Assembly: GCA_964247705.1 (NCBI GenBank)
Contig: CAXTVQ010000002.1
Span: forward strand, 68,433-132,432
From: LMUY01 sp964247705
GTDB taxonomy: Bacteria > Pseudomonadota > Alphaproteobacteria > Acetobacterales > Acetobacteraceae
Length of the DNA stretch: 64,000 nucleotides
Reading direction: 5' to 3'
A program made the translations under genes and the position numbers. Below are positions 1 to 8,871 of the stretch, in pieces (the first letter of the stretch is position 1; every line of letters begins with the position of its first letter). Below the pieces are notes generated by a model. The model worked only from the letters and a program-made list of their open reading frames with translations, made no database searches and was not told the DNA's origin.

Positions 1-1232
1 TCCGCCACATGGGCGCGCAGCCCGTTCTCCCGCAGCAGATTGGCCAGCCGTTCGCGCGAGCCCCTGGTCCAGGCGGCGACCACCGTCCGGCGGCGTTGCG
101 ACTGCCACCCGGTGTGCTGCTCCCCAAGTTGCTTGAACATCTCCGGGTTGGCGTGGGCGCCGGACTGGGTGAACAAGGGCCCCGGGCGCCCGCCGGCGTC
201 GATTCCGGCTTGCGCCTCGTCCTTGGCGTACGGGCTGAACAGGAACAGCGGGCCCTGGGCCAGCATCTCGTCCCACTCCGCCCGGTCCAGGTACAACCGG
301 TCCGGCGGCAACGGCCGGTACGGCACTTCGCCGTCCCGCGGCGGCAGCTTGCGCGCGTTCGAATGGTCCGCGATCATCTCCAGCCGCGCGGTGAGCACGT
401 CCTCCGCCAGATTGTCCAGGCTGACGGCCGCATCCGGCAAGTAGTCGAGCAGGTTCTCCATCGTGGTGTGGAACAGCGGCGCCCAGTGCTCCATCCCCGG
501 GTGCCGGCGGCCGTCCGAGACGCTGGCATAGATCGGGTCCTGCGCCGCACCCGGGCCGAACAGCTCGCGCCAGCCTTCGCGGAAACGGGTAACGGACGCC
601 GGGTCGAGCGAGATTTCGGACACGGGCCGCAGCTCGAGCCGGTTGACCTTGTCGGTGGAGCGCTGGGTGGTGGCGTCGAACCGGCGGATGCTCTCCACGG
701 TGTCGCCGAACAGGTCGAGCCGCACCGGGTCCATCTCACCCGCGGGGAAGATGTCCACGATGCCGCCGCGCACGGCATACTCGCCGGGTTCCATGACGGT
801 ATCGGCGCGCCCGTAGCCGTTGGCCTCCAGGAAGCGGGTGAGGTCCGCGGGTTCGATGGTGCCCCCGGTACGGACGGACAGGCTGGCGCCGCGGAACACG
901 GCGCGCGGCGGCACCCGCTGCACCAGGGCGTTGACCGTGGTGAGCACGATCCGGGGCCGCTCCGCCGGCTCGCTCAACCGGGCGAGGCACGCGATGCGGT
1001 CCGAAACGATGGCCGGGTTGGGGGACACCCGGTCGTACGGCAGGCAGTCCCAGGCGGGAAAGCGGAGGACCTCGACCTCGGGCGCGAAGAAGGCGAGCGC
1101 CTCGGCCAGCCGCGCCATGCGGGTGTCGTCACGGTTGACGTGGAGGATGGCGCCCTTGTGCTCGGCCCGGCGGCGGGCAAGCAGCAGCGCGTCGTAGCCC
1201 TCGGGCGCGCCGTAGATGGTGACCGCACTCAT
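1..1232 (-). CDS. mfd: Transcription-repair coupling factor Mfd (N-terminal part, cut by window edge)
   Basis: Mfd is a cytoplasmic DNA translocase that removes RNA polymerase stalled at lesions and recruits UvrA. Only about the first 410 residues are present; the RNA-polymerase-interacting and RecG-like translocase domains lie beyond the left edge. The visible part is the UvrB-like module: an early stretch ending LRFPAWDCLPYDRVSPNP, then the YAVRGGIVDIFPAGEMDPVR segment typical of UvrB/Mfd. The start ATG at 1232-1230 overlaps the sdhE stop codon (ATGA), so translation is probably coupled to sdhE. The identification rests on translating the minus strand and recognising this conserved module. 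Confidence 0.93.
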   Translation of the reverse strand, partial: MSAVTIYGAPEGYDALLLARRRAEHKGAILHVNRDDTRMARLAEALAFFAPEVEVLRFPAWDCLPYDRVSPNPAIVSDRIACLARLSEPAERPRIVLTTVNALVQRVPPRAVFRGASLSVRTGGTIEPADLTRFLEANGYGRADTVMEPGEYAVRGGIVDIFPAGEMDPVRLDLFGDTVESIRRFDATTQRSTDKVNRLELRPVSEISLDPASVTRFREGWRELFGPGAAQDPIYASVSDGRRHPGMEHWAPLFHTTMENLLDYLPDAAVSLDNLAEDVLTARLEMIADHSNARKLPPRDGEVPYRPLPPDRLYLDRAEWDEMLAQGPLFLFSPYAKDEAQAGIDAGGRPGPLFTQSGAHANPEMFKQLGEQHTGWQSQRRRTVVAAWTRGSRERLANLLRENGLRAHVA

Positions 1233-1573
1233 AGCGTGACCTTGGGCGCCGTCTCGGGAGCCTCGGCTTCGGGGGCGGTCCGGCGCGTGGCATCCAGCGC
1301 CGTTGTCGGCGGAGCCTTGGCGTGGATGGATTGGAACATGGCGCCCAGCAAAGGCGCATGCGGGCCCGGCGGGATCGGCAACCGCCCCATCAGCCAGTCG
1401 GCCAGGTCCACGTCGGGCAGGTCCATCATGGCCTCGACGGCGTCCAGTTCGGTGTCGGTGAAGGCGAGCAGGCGTGCGGCCACGTAGCCGCCGACGAGCC
1501 GGTCGGTTTCCTGGGTGCCTCGATGGGTGGCGCGGAAAAGGATGCGGCGGCGGCGCGGATCGGGTTCGGTCAT
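1229..1573 (-). CDS. sdhE: Succinate dehydrogenase flavinylation factor SdhE (SDHAF2 family)
   Basis: A small cytoplasmic protein of 114 residues that promotes covalent FAD attachment to the succinate dehydrogenase flavoprotein. The N-terminal part carries the family signature RRRILFRATHRGTQETD, containing the conserved RGxxExD element, followed by the helical DUF339 core with acidic LDAVEAMMDLPDVDLADWL. A low-complexity Ala/Pro/Thr tail of about 30 residues lies beyond the usual domain end. Its stop codon overlaps the mfd start. The sdhE-mfd order is common in alphaproteobacteria and supports the call. Confidence 0.93.
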   Translation of the reverse strand: MTEPDPRRRRILFRATHRGTQETDRLVGGYVAARLLAFTDTELDAVEAMMDLPDVDLADWLMGRLPIPPGPHAPLLGAMFQSIHAKAPPTTALDATRRTAPEAEAPETAPKVTL

Positions 1574-1755
1574 TGCGCGGTGATATAGCGGCGCTGCGGC
1601 GCGGTGTCAGCGGGGGGAGCAGGGCCGGCTGTGGATGAGATTACAGACGTCGGTTTGATGGGTGACGGTGCCGCGCCGGACCTTCGAGAACCAACCCATG
1701 GTGTTCATACGATACAGGTCGGACGCGGCGACTCGCAGGAGCACACCGCGTGGAT

Positions 1756-1774
1756 GGCCGGAACAGGTCCGGCC
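1756..1774 (-). terminator. Hairpin in the gap between the hybrid kinase and sdhE
   Basis: A perfect 7-bp inverted repeat (GGCCGGA / TCCGGCC) with a 5-nt loop lies 36 bp downstream of the hybrid kinase stop. No T-run follows on the minus strand, so it is at best a weak intrinsic terminator. The rest of the 236-bp gap (1574-1809) shows no convincing gene and presumably holds the sdhE promoter. Confidence 0.35.
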
Positions 1775-1809
1775 ACGACGACTGATCCTCCTCCGCGAGG
1801 CGACGCTGC

Positions 1810-4800
1810 CTACGGGATTTCCGCGGCAGGCTTTGCCAACGACGTCGCGGCTAGCGCGAGCCGGGCCAAGGCGGGCAGCGAGGCGGCGCCCGTCCGGTGC
1901 ATGATGGAGGCACGGTGGTTCTCCACCGTACGCTGGCTGATGCCCAGGTCGGCGGCGATGTTCTTGCTCGGGTGGCCGGCCAGCACCAACGCCATGATCT
2001 CACGCTGCCGGGGGGTCAGCTCGGCCATCTGGGCCGCCGCCGTCTCGTGCCACGCCGTGAGCTTGGCCGCATCGTGCGAGCGCTCCAGCGCGCGGGCGAC
2101 GCTGGCCAGCAGGCCCGGCTGGTCCACCGGCTTCTCGATGAAGTCGGACGCACCCGCCTTCATCGCGCGGATCGCCATGGGAACGTCGCTCTGCCCAGTG
2201 ATCACGATCGCGGGCACGCCATTGCCGGCCGCACGCAGATGTTCCAGCACCTCGATCCCGCTGATGCCGGGCAGCGCCGCGTCGATGAGCAGGCACGCGG
2301 CCTCGGCAGGGTGGAAAGCCTCGAGGAACGCCTCCCCGCTCGGGAAACCAGCCACCGCCCGTCCATCGTGCTCGAGCACCTCCACGATTGCCGAGCGGAC
2401 GGCCTCGTCGTCATCCACCACGAAGATGACCGGCTTGCCCTCCGGCATCGGGGACGATGCGCGCACGATCGCCTGCCGCAGTTGGGGCAGACCCACCGGT
2501 TTGGTCAACACGGCGCATCCCCCGAGCGACACGGCGCGCAGCGTGGCGGTCGAGATATCCCCTGTCAGGATGATGACCGGCAAGGCCCGGCCGGCTGCCG
2601 CCCGGATCGCAGTGGCCAGTTCCAGCCCATTCGGGCCGTTCGGAAGGTTGTAATCGGCAAGCACCAGGTCGGGCAAACCTTGCTTCACACTGATCAGGGC
2701 GCGAGGGCCGTCCACCGCCGAGCTGACGTGGTGACCCTGGCTGTGGAGCAACTCGCCGAGCATCTCGGCGACGTCAGGATCGTCCTCCACGACCAGGATG
2801 CTGAGCCCGGTCGTGCCGCCGGGCTCCGCGGGCGCCGCTGCAGCAGCACGCACCGCCAACGCCGGCGCAAACCGCGGCAGCTCGATCGAGAACCCGGAGC
2901 CGTGGCCGAAGCGGGACAGGACCTGGAGCTTGTGGCCCAGCAGGTCACTCAGACGCTTGACGATGGAAAGGCCCAGGCCCAGGCCGCGGCTGCGCTCCCG
3001 GGCCGCGTTGCCGACCTGGTAATACTCCTCGAAGATCGACGTCAGATCGCCGCTCTGGATGCCGATCCCCGTGTCCCAGACCTCGATGGTGAGCTTACCG
3101 CCATGCCTGCGGCAGCCGAGCAGGACACAGCCTTGCTGCGTGTATTTGATCGCGTTGGTCAGCAGGTTGCGGATCATCTGCTCGAGCAGCTTCGGGTCGC
3201 TGCGCACCTGCTGCGTGCAGGGGACCACGCGCAGTTCGATGGATTTCGCCGCCGCATGGTAGGTGAACTCCGCACGCAGCCGCTCCAGCAGGTCACCCAC
3301 GGCGAACACCGACACGGTCGGCTGCACCGCTCCCGCCTCGATCTCGTTGATGTCGAGCAGCGTATCCAGCATGCCGGTGATCGTGCTCAGCGTGGTGTTC
3401 TGCCGGGCGACCAGGCTGCGTGCCTTCGCACCGGTGACCGCCTCGGCCAGCAAGGCTTGCAGCAGGGCCAGCGTTTGCAGCGGCTGGCGCAGATCGTGGC
3501 TCGCGGCAGCCAGGAAGCGCGACTTCGCGGCATTGGCCGCTTCCGCCTCCATCATGGCGGCCTCCAAGGCCCGGGCGGTGGCTTTGCGCGCGGTGATGTC
3601 GGTGAAGGTGATCACCACGCCCTCCACCCGGCCGGCATCGGTGCGATAGAGCAGGAGACGGCGCCGGAACCAGGTGCCGTCCGCCGCCTCGATCTCCCGC
3701 TCGATCGGCTCCAGATTATCTTGCACCGTCGCCATGTCGGCAGCGAGGGCGCTGTCCGGCGCGAGCCCCGCGAAATCGGTCAGCTTGCGGCCCACGTCGG
3801 CGGGAATGACCGGGAACAGCGCCTTGATGGCCGGGGTGAAGAACCGGATGCGCCCCTCCAGGTCCAGGAACAGCGTTGCGACGTTGGTGCTATAGAGCAC
3901 GTTCTGCAGGTCGTCGGACGTGGTGCGCTGGCGTTCCAGCGTCTCCTGCAACTGGCTGTTCACGGCACTCAGCTCTTCGTTCAGCGACTGCAGCTCCTCC
4001 TTGGAGGCGACCATCTCCTCGTTGGTGGACTGGTACTCCTCGTTGACCGAGAGCGTTTCCTCGTTGATCGCGCGCTGCTCCTCGGCCGAGAGTTCCAGGT
4101 CTCGCACGGTCCCCTGCAGCTCCGCACGGGTCGCCTCCAACTCGCGCTCCAACTCCGCCACGCGGGACGCCGTGCCCGGCGAGAGCGCCACCCCCTCGCT
4201 AAGATCGCCCGGCCGGTCCGCGTCCAGGAAGCAGACCAGCAGCAATTGCTCGTCCCCCTCCACGACCGGGTGCACGGCGAGGTTGAAAGGCCGGTTGCCG
4301 TCGTCGCCGACCACCAGGCCGCTGTCCACCACCTTGACGTTGCCGTCGCGCGCCGCCCGCACCGCGGCGCGCAGTTTCGCGCGCAAGCCTGACCGCGCCA
4401 TGGCCAGCAGGTCGTGCGTGGCATGACCCGGCGGCACCCGGAGGTAGCGGTGGGTTGGGCCGATCGAGAACAGCACCGCATCGGCCTTGTCGATCAGCAC
4501 GGCGGCGGGCGCGTAGTTCTCCATCACCATGCGCCGGCCCAGCTCGGCCAAGGCCGCCGGGCGGGCAGTCACCGCGGAGAGGGCGGCCGGCAACACCCGA
4601 CGCTGCTCTCCGGGCCGGACCAGGGCCGAACTCGGGCGCGGCGCCCCCTGCTCATGCTTGCCCGCGCCCGGCCCATACTTGCCCTCCCCAGGCTTGCCCG
4701 CGCCAGGCTTGCCCTCATCAGGCTTGCCCTCATCAGGCTTACGCGCCTCGGGCGCGCCCGCGCCAACATGGCCGATGCGGCGGTATACGCGCTCAGCTTT

Positions 4801-6240
4801 CGCTGCGACCTCGAACCGGCCTGCGGGCCCAAGCGGATTCTCGGCCGAACCGAGCAGCAGTATGCCGCCGTCGCGCAAGGCGAAGTGGAACGCCTCGATC
4901 ACCCGCGCCTGGGCATCCGGGCGCAGGTAGATCAGCACGTTGCGGCAGGACACCATGTCGAGGCGGGAAAACGGCGGATCGGACAGCACGTCCTGCACCG
5001 TGAACACGATCGTGGCACGCAGGTCCGGCGCCGCCCGCCAATTGCCATCCTCGCAAACGAAAAACCGCGCCAGCCGCTCCGGCGAGACAGCATCGAGGGT
5101 CGCCGCAGCGTAAGCGCCGTCCCGCGCCGTGGTGATCGCCTCGGCTTCCACGTCGGAGGCGAACACCTGCAACTTGATCGGCCGCCCTGCCCGCTCGATT
5201 TCTTCCAGGAACAGGATGGCGAGCGAGTAGCTCTCCTCCCCCGTGCTGCAGCCGGCCACCCAGACGCGCAATGGTTCACCCGCGCGGTTGCGTTGCACCA
5301 GGTCTGGGATGGTGGTGCGCGCCAATGTTTCGAACACCGCCGGGTCGCGGAAGAAGCTGGTGACGTGGATCAGCAGGTCTCCCGCCAGTGCATCCAGCTC
5401 GGCGCGGTTGGTCTTCAGCATGGCATGGTAGCGGGCCATGTCGTTGGGCCGGATGCCCGCAAGCGCCATGCGCCGGCTGATGCGGCGGCCCAAGGTGCCG
5501 GACTTGTAGAGCGCGAAGGTGTGCCCGGTCTCGGCTTGCAGGAAGTCGAGGATGTCCGGCACGCCGCAGGCATCCTCGGCGGCAGGCCTCGCTTCGTCCG
5601 GCTTGCCCGCTGCGGTGATGCGGTGGCCGATCAAGGCGCCCGGGATCCTGGCAAGAGGCAGCACGAAATCCGCGAGGTGAGTGGCGATCGCGTTGCGGGG
5701 CATGCCGTCATAGGCCGCCTCCGCCGGGTCCTGCACAGCCACGATGCCGCCATGCGCCTTGATGGCGCGCAGGCCCTCGGTGCCATCGGTCCCGGTTCCG
5801 GACAGCACGACACAGGCGGCGCGCTCGCCATACTGGCGGGCAAGTGACTGGAGCAAGAAGTCGAACGGCATGCGGGCGCCGTTGCGCACTTGCGGGGCAG
5901 ACACATGCAGGATGTTGTCACCGGCGGACAGGTAGGATCCGGGCGGGATGACGTAGATATGGCCGGCCTCGACCGCCATTCCCTCCGATGCCTCGCAGAC
6001 CGCAAGCGACGTGTGCGGTGCGAGCAGGGCCGCCAGCATGCTGCCCCCGTGCGGGTCGAGATGCTGGACGAGGATGAGCGCCATCCCGCAATCGCCGGGC
6101 CACGCTTTGATCAACTGGGTGACCGCCTCCAACCCGCCCGCCGAGGCGCCGATGCCGATCACGAACAGGTTCGATGAGACAGGCTCGAGCTCGGCCGGCC
6201 GAGTAGCTGGTCCAGCCGGTTGCGGCGAGGCTCTGGTCAT
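1810..6240 (-). CDS. CheB-CheR-PAS-histidine kinase-double receiver-LuxR hybrid sensor protein
   Basis: A 1476-residue cytoplasmic fusion with no membrane segment. Approximate order: CheB methylesterase (25-215; catalytic Ser in GIGASAGG, His in VQHLDP, Asp in SGTGTDG), CheR methyltransferase (230-465; SAM site WVAGCSTGEES), a K/P/G-rich repeat linker (about 497-530), a coiled coil (about 695-775), PAS (about 780-890), HisKA with phospho-His in SHDLRQPLQ (about 914), HATPase (N box about 1030, GLGLGLSIVKRL about 1090), receiver 1 (about 1147-1260, Asp in LADYN), receiver 2 (about 1270-1390, LLIDAALPG), and a FixJ/LuxR HTH (about 1405-1470, TPRQREIM...GISQRTVENHR). All catalytic motifs look intact. 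ATG 6240 is preferred over GTG 6258 because GGAGG lies 6 nt upstream of it. The signal and target genes are unknown; the whole His-to-Asp relay plus a DNA-binding output is on one chain. Confidence 0.93.
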   Translation of the reverse strand: MTRASPQPAGPATRPAELEPVSSNLFVIGIGASAGGLEAVTQLIKAWPGDCGMALILVQHLDPHGGSMLAALLAPHTSLAVCEASEGMAVEAGHIYVIPPGSYLSAGDNILHVSAPQVRNGARMPFDFLLQSLARQYGERAACVVLSGTGTDGTEGLRAIKAHGGIVAVQDPAEAAYDGMPRNAIATHLADFVLPLARIPGALIGHRITAAGKPDEARPAAEDACGVPDILDFLQAETGHTFALYKSGTLGRRISRRMALAGIRPNDMARYHAMLKTNRAELDALAGDLLIHVTSFFRDPAVFETLARTTIPDLVQRNRAGEPLRVWVAGCSTGEESYSLAILFLEEIERAGRPIKLQVFASDVEAEAITTARDGAYAAATLDAVSPERLARFFVCEDGNWRAAPDLRATIVFTVQDVLSDPPFSRLDMVSCRNVLIYLRPDAQARVIEAFHFALRDGGILLLGSAENPLGPAGRFEVAAKAERVYRRIGHVGAGAPEARKPDEGKPDEGKPGAGKPGEGKYGPGAGKHEQGAPRPSSALVRPGEQRRVLPAALSAVTARPAALAELGRRMVMENYAPAAVLIDKADAVLFSIGPTHRYLRVPPGHATHDLLAMARSGLRAKLRAAVRAARDGNVKVVDSGLVVGDDGNRPFNLAVHPVVEGDEQLLLVCFLDADRPGDLSEGVALSPGTASRVAELERELEATRAELQGTVRDLELSAEEQRAINEETLSVNEEYQSTNEEMVASKEELQSLNEELSAVNSQLQETLERQRTTSDDLQNVLYSTNVATLFLDLEGRIRFFTPAIKALFPVIPADVGRKLTDFAGLAPDSALAADMATVQDNLEPIEREIEAADGTWFRRRLLLYRTDAGRVEGVVITFTDITARKATARALEAAMMEAEAANAAKSRFLAAASHDLRQPLQTLALLQALLAEAVTGAKARSLVARQNTTLSTITGMLDTLLDINEIEAGAVQPTVSVFAVGDLLERLRAEFTYHAAAKSIELRVVPCTQQVRSDPKLLEQMIRNLLTNAIKYTQQGCVLLGCRRHGGKLTIEVWDTGIGIQSGDLTSIFEEYYQVGNAARERSRGLGLGLSIVKRLSDLLGHKLQVLSRFGHGSGFSIELPRFAPALAVRAAAAAPAEPGGTTGLSILVVEDDPDVAEMLGELLHSQGHHVSSAVDGPRALISVKQGLPDLVLADYNLPNGPNGLELATAIRAAAGRALPVIILTGDISTATLRAVSLGGCAVLTKPVGLPQLRQAIVRASSPMPEGKPVIFVVDDDEAVRSAIVEVLEHDGRAVAGFPSGEAFLEAFHPAEAACLLIDAALPGISGIEVLEHLRAAGNGVPAIVITGQSDVPMAIRAMKAGASDFIEKPVDQPGLLASVARALERSHDAAKLTAWHETAAAQMAELTPRQREIMALVLAGHPSKNIAADLGISQRTVENHRASIMHRTGAASLPALARLALAATSLAKPAAEIP

Positions 6241-6414
6241 GGGCAGCCTCCGTTGCACCTGGCAAACCGGCCCATATTAGCACTTGTTAGTCTCGCCGCG
6301 TCGTTTATTTCGCAGCCGAAGGTTCGGCTGGCACAGCGGTCATCATCCATGGCCGGCAACGTAGGTAGTTTCCGCCCCTGCCCGGCCCGCGCCGGGCGTC
6401 GTAGATGCGGCAAC

Positions 6415-6579
6415 ATGGCCCCGCCGCATCTCGACCGAAGCCCGCCGCGCCCCCTGCCGGCCACCGACGCCGGGCTTACGCGGCTGCTCACCCCGGCGTC
6501 GCTGCCGGATCACGCCCTTGCGGCGGAGATCAACGCCTGGGTCAACGAAGGCGGCCGGGGAGACGATCAAAGACCATGA
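6415..6579 (+). CDS. Possible small leader protein coupled to the response regulator
   Basis: A 54-residue reading frame whose TGA overlaps the ATG of the following response regulator (ATGA at 6576-6579). The C-terminal half (LTRLLTPASLPDHALAAEINAWVNEGG) looks protein-like and amphipathic; the N-terminal half is Pro/Arg-rich. No clear Shine-Dalgarno precedes ATG 6415, and an in-frame ATG at 6349 is an alternative. I do not recognise a family. Without this frame, 6241-6575 would be a 335-bp non-coding stretch, containing a GCCGAA-GG-TTCGGC palindrome near 6316 that may be a regulatory hairpin for the divergent kinase. Confidence 0.35.
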   Translation: MAPPHLDRSPPRPLPATDAGLTRLLTPASLPDHALAAEINAWVNEGGRGDDQRP

Positions 6580-6962
6580 GGCGGCTTCGTATCCTTCTGG
6601 TCGAGGATGACGCCGTGATCAGCGCCCTCATCGCCGAGATCCTCGCCGACCTGGGGCATGACGTCTGCGCCATCGCGCGGACGGAGGTCGAGGCCATCGA
6701 CGCAGCGGAGCGGCACGCCCCCGACCTCATGATCGTCGATGCCTACCTGAAGCCCGGCAGCGGTGTGTCCGCGATGGATACGATCCTTCGGCGCACAGCC
6801 ATGCCGCACATCTTCATGACGGGCGGCCACCGCCAAGTCGTTCCGCCGCACGCAACCGTGCTCCACAAACCGTTCGGCATGGCGGGCCTCACGGTCGCGC
6901 TGGAGAGCGTTGCCGGACAGTTCGCCACCGTCCCGAAAGGCCCCTCCCATGCCCAACCGTGA
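6576..6962 (+). CDS. Stand-alone single-domain response regulator
   Basis: A 128-residue receiver domain without an output domain. It shows the acidic pair in LLVEDDAV, the phospho-acceptor Asp in LMIVDAYLKPGSG (about residue 55), Thr in IFMTGG and the conserved Lys in VLHKPFG. Such CheY-like proteins act by phosphotransfer or protein binding. The start is set at ATG 6576 because the frame begins with the typical MRRLRILLVEDD. It lies divergent from the hybrid kinase, which makes that kinase a plausible partner by position only. It overlaps the next gene by 14 bp. Confidence 0.88.
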   Translation: MRRLRILLVEDDAVISALIAEILADLGHDVCAIARTEVEAIDAAERHAPDLMIVDAYLKPGSGVSAMDTILRRTAMPHIFMTGGHRQVVPPHATVLHKPFGMAGLTVALESVAGQFATVPKGPSHAQP

Positions 6963-7407
6963 CGTTTTTGCGCTCGATCGGTCGGGGTTCAACGGCTTCC
7001 TGTTTGCTCCTATCGGCACTGAACCAGACGGATCGCGCCTCACGGTGCTGTCCGCGTTGGCCCGGCTGGAGCTGGATCCCTGGGCGACGGCTGCAAGTTG
7101 GGCGCGGATGCCCAAAGCCGCTTCGGGTCAGGCGTTGGCGGCCACCATCGCCCAGATGCCGGTCACCCCTGCAGACCAGATGGCAGCCGCCGACACGGCG
7201 GCACGGCTGGTTCTGCTCCTGTCACCGAACGCCGCGCCGACCCCGAAGCACTCGGGTCCATCCGAACCACCGCCCGGCCGCCGGTTGGCCGTCGTCCTCG
7301 CCGTGCTGGCTGTCTTGGGTATCCTCGTCGGCAGTGCGGTGCTGATCTCCCGGCAGGGCACGCAAGCGGTATCGCTGGCCGGGCCAGTCGCCTCGACCGC
7401 GCCCTAG
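6949..7407 (+). CDS. Hypothetical single-pass membrane protein
   Basis: A 152-residue protein. The first 90 or so residues form a soluble region (starting MPNRDVFALDRSGFNGFLFAPIG) with a helical segment rich in Ala, Trp and Leu. A Pro-rich linker follows, then one hydrophobic segment near residues 115-140 (RRLAVVLAVLAVLGILVGSA) and a short tail. No catalytic motif is visible. ATG 6949 lies within the 3' end of the response regulator, suggesting translational coupling. I do not recognise a named family. Confidence 0.7.
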   Translation: MPNRDVFALDRSGFNGFLFAPIGTEPDGSRLTVLSALARLELDPWATAASWARMPKAASGQALAATIAQMPVTPADQMAAADTAARLVLLLSPNAAPTPKHSGPSEPPPGRRLAVVLAVLAVLGILVGSAVLISRQGTQAVSLAGPVASTAP

Positions 7408-7408
7408 C

Positions 7409-8713
7409 CTAGAGAACGAAAAATCCCATGCTGGCGGCAGCCATGACCGCGGTCGCCAGCCAACCGCCGATCCGGACGCCGCGCGGCAACGTCAAGCGCC
7501 CCATGATCCGGCCATTGGAGCCGACCAGCATCACCGCCGCCATGACGGGCGCCGCGAGCACGCCGTTCACCACGGCACTCCAGTAAAGCGCCTTCACGGG
7601 GTCGAGCCGCGTGAAGTTCAGGCCCACGCCCGCCGCCGTGGCCACGGCGATCACCGCATAGAACCACCGCGCCTGCGCTAGCCGCTGGTCCAGCCCCTCC
7701 CGCCACCCGAACGCCTCGGACACCGCATAGGCCGCCGACCCGGCGAGCACCGGCACCGCGAGCAGCCCGGTCCCCAGGATCCCCGCCGCGAACACGGCGA
7801 AGGTGAACGCCCCCGCGATCGGCCGCAGCGCCTCGGCAGCCTGCGACGAGGTCTGGATCTCGGTCACTCCCGTCGCGTGCAACGTGGCCGCGGTCGCGTA
7901 GATGATGAACACGGCGATGAGGTTGGAGACGCCCATGCCGACCACCGTGTCGGCGCGGATACGGGCGAGTTGCGGCTGGGCGGCGCCGGGAACCAGGCAA
8001 AGCGGCCGCGCCTTGCGCCGCTTCAGGTCCTCGACCTCCAGCGCCGCCTGCCAAAAGAACAGGTAGGGGCTGATCGTCGTGCCGAGCACGGCCACGACCG
8101 CCATCGCCTCCCCGGCGCCGAACGAGAGATGCGGCACGACCGTGGCGAGCAACGCATCGCGCCACGGCACGTGCACCGTGAGCACGACGGCGACATAGGC
8201 GAACAACGACAGCGTGAGCCACTTCAGGAACCCGGCATACAGCCCGTAGCTCAGGAACACCTCGGCCAGGACGCAGGCGGCGCCGAAACAAACGGTGTAG
8301 AACCGCACGTTCCCGCCACACAGCAATGCCAGGGCCGAACCCATGGCGCCAAGGTCCGCACCCAGGTTGATGACATTGGCCACCAGGAGCAGCACCACCA
8401 CCGACCGCACGAGCCAAGGGGCGTAGTGCCGGCGCAAATTCTCCGCGATGCCCCGCCCGGTCACCGCGCCGATGCGTCCGCTGATCTCCTGGATGACGAT
8501 CATGAACGGCAGGCTGAACAGCATCGTCCACGCCAACCCGTAACCGAATTGCGCGCCCACCTGGCTGTACGTCGCGATGCCGCTCGGATCGTCATCCGCC
8601 GCACCGGTGATCAGGCCCGGGCCAAGCCGGCGGAACACCCCGAGCCAGGCGCGCTCGCCGTGCCCAACGCGCTCGCCCGGCGGCGGGGCTCTACTGAGGC
8701 TCTGGTTGTCCAT
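7409..8713 (-). CDS. Nramp-type divalent metal transporter
   Basis: A 434-residue polytopic inner-membrane protein with about 11 hydrophobic segments. The first helix carries GPGLITGAADDDPSGIATYSQ, where DPSG occupies the place of the DPGN metal-binding motif of classical MntH/Nramp. The helix-6 region reads GTTISPYLFFWQ instead of the MPH-type motif. These replacements mark a divergent Nramp subfamily, so the ion (Mn, Fe, Mg or other) cannot be assigned. It is divergent from the universal stress gene; the 158-bp region between them (8714-8871) shows no recognisable metal riboswitch. Confidence 0.88.
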   Translation of the reverse strand: MDNQSLSRAPPPGERVGHGERAWLGVFRRLGPGLITGAADDDPSGIATYSQVGAQFGYGLAWTMLFSLPFMIVIQEISGRIGAVTGRGIAENLRRHYAPWLVRSVVVLLLVANVINLGADLGAMGSALALLCGGNVRFYTVCFGAACVLAEVFLSYGLYAGFLKWLTLSLFAYVAVVLTVHVPWRDALLATVVPHLSFGAGEAMAVVAVLGTTISPYLFFWQAALEVEDLKRRKARPLCLVPGAAQPQLARIRADTVVGMGVSNLIAVFIIYATAATLHATGVTEIQTSSQAAEALRPIAGAFTFAVFAAGILGTGLLAVPVLAGSAAYAVSEAFGWREGLDQRLAQARWFYAVIAVATAAGVGLNFTRLDPVKALYWSAVVNGVLAAPVMAAVMLVGSNGRIMGRLTLPRGVRIGGWLATAVMAAASMGFFVL

Positions 8714-8871
8714 GGTGCGTCATAGGTCGGGCTTGGCCGCCTGTCGTCATAAACATCCGCATCGGCGGGCGGCGCTCCCGGACCGGAGCAATGGGTAGTT
8801 TCCGAACCTGCTGCACGCGCACGCCATGCCCTACACGGTCATGGCGACCTTACCACAGGAGAGAACGGCCC

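Noticed and set aside
9..1487. Long plus-strand reading frame of 492 codons
   Set aside because: It is antisense to mfd and sdhE, Arg/Gly/His-rich as expected of a GC-rich shadow frame, and shows no domain.
1897..4392. 831-codon plus-strand frame
   Set aside because: It is antisense to the hybrid kinase, whose opposite frame has many intact catalytic motifs; this frame is low-complexity Arg/Gln/His.
8714..8871. Manganese riboswitch upstream of the Nramp gene
   Set aside because: No matching conserved stem-loop pattern could be recognised.
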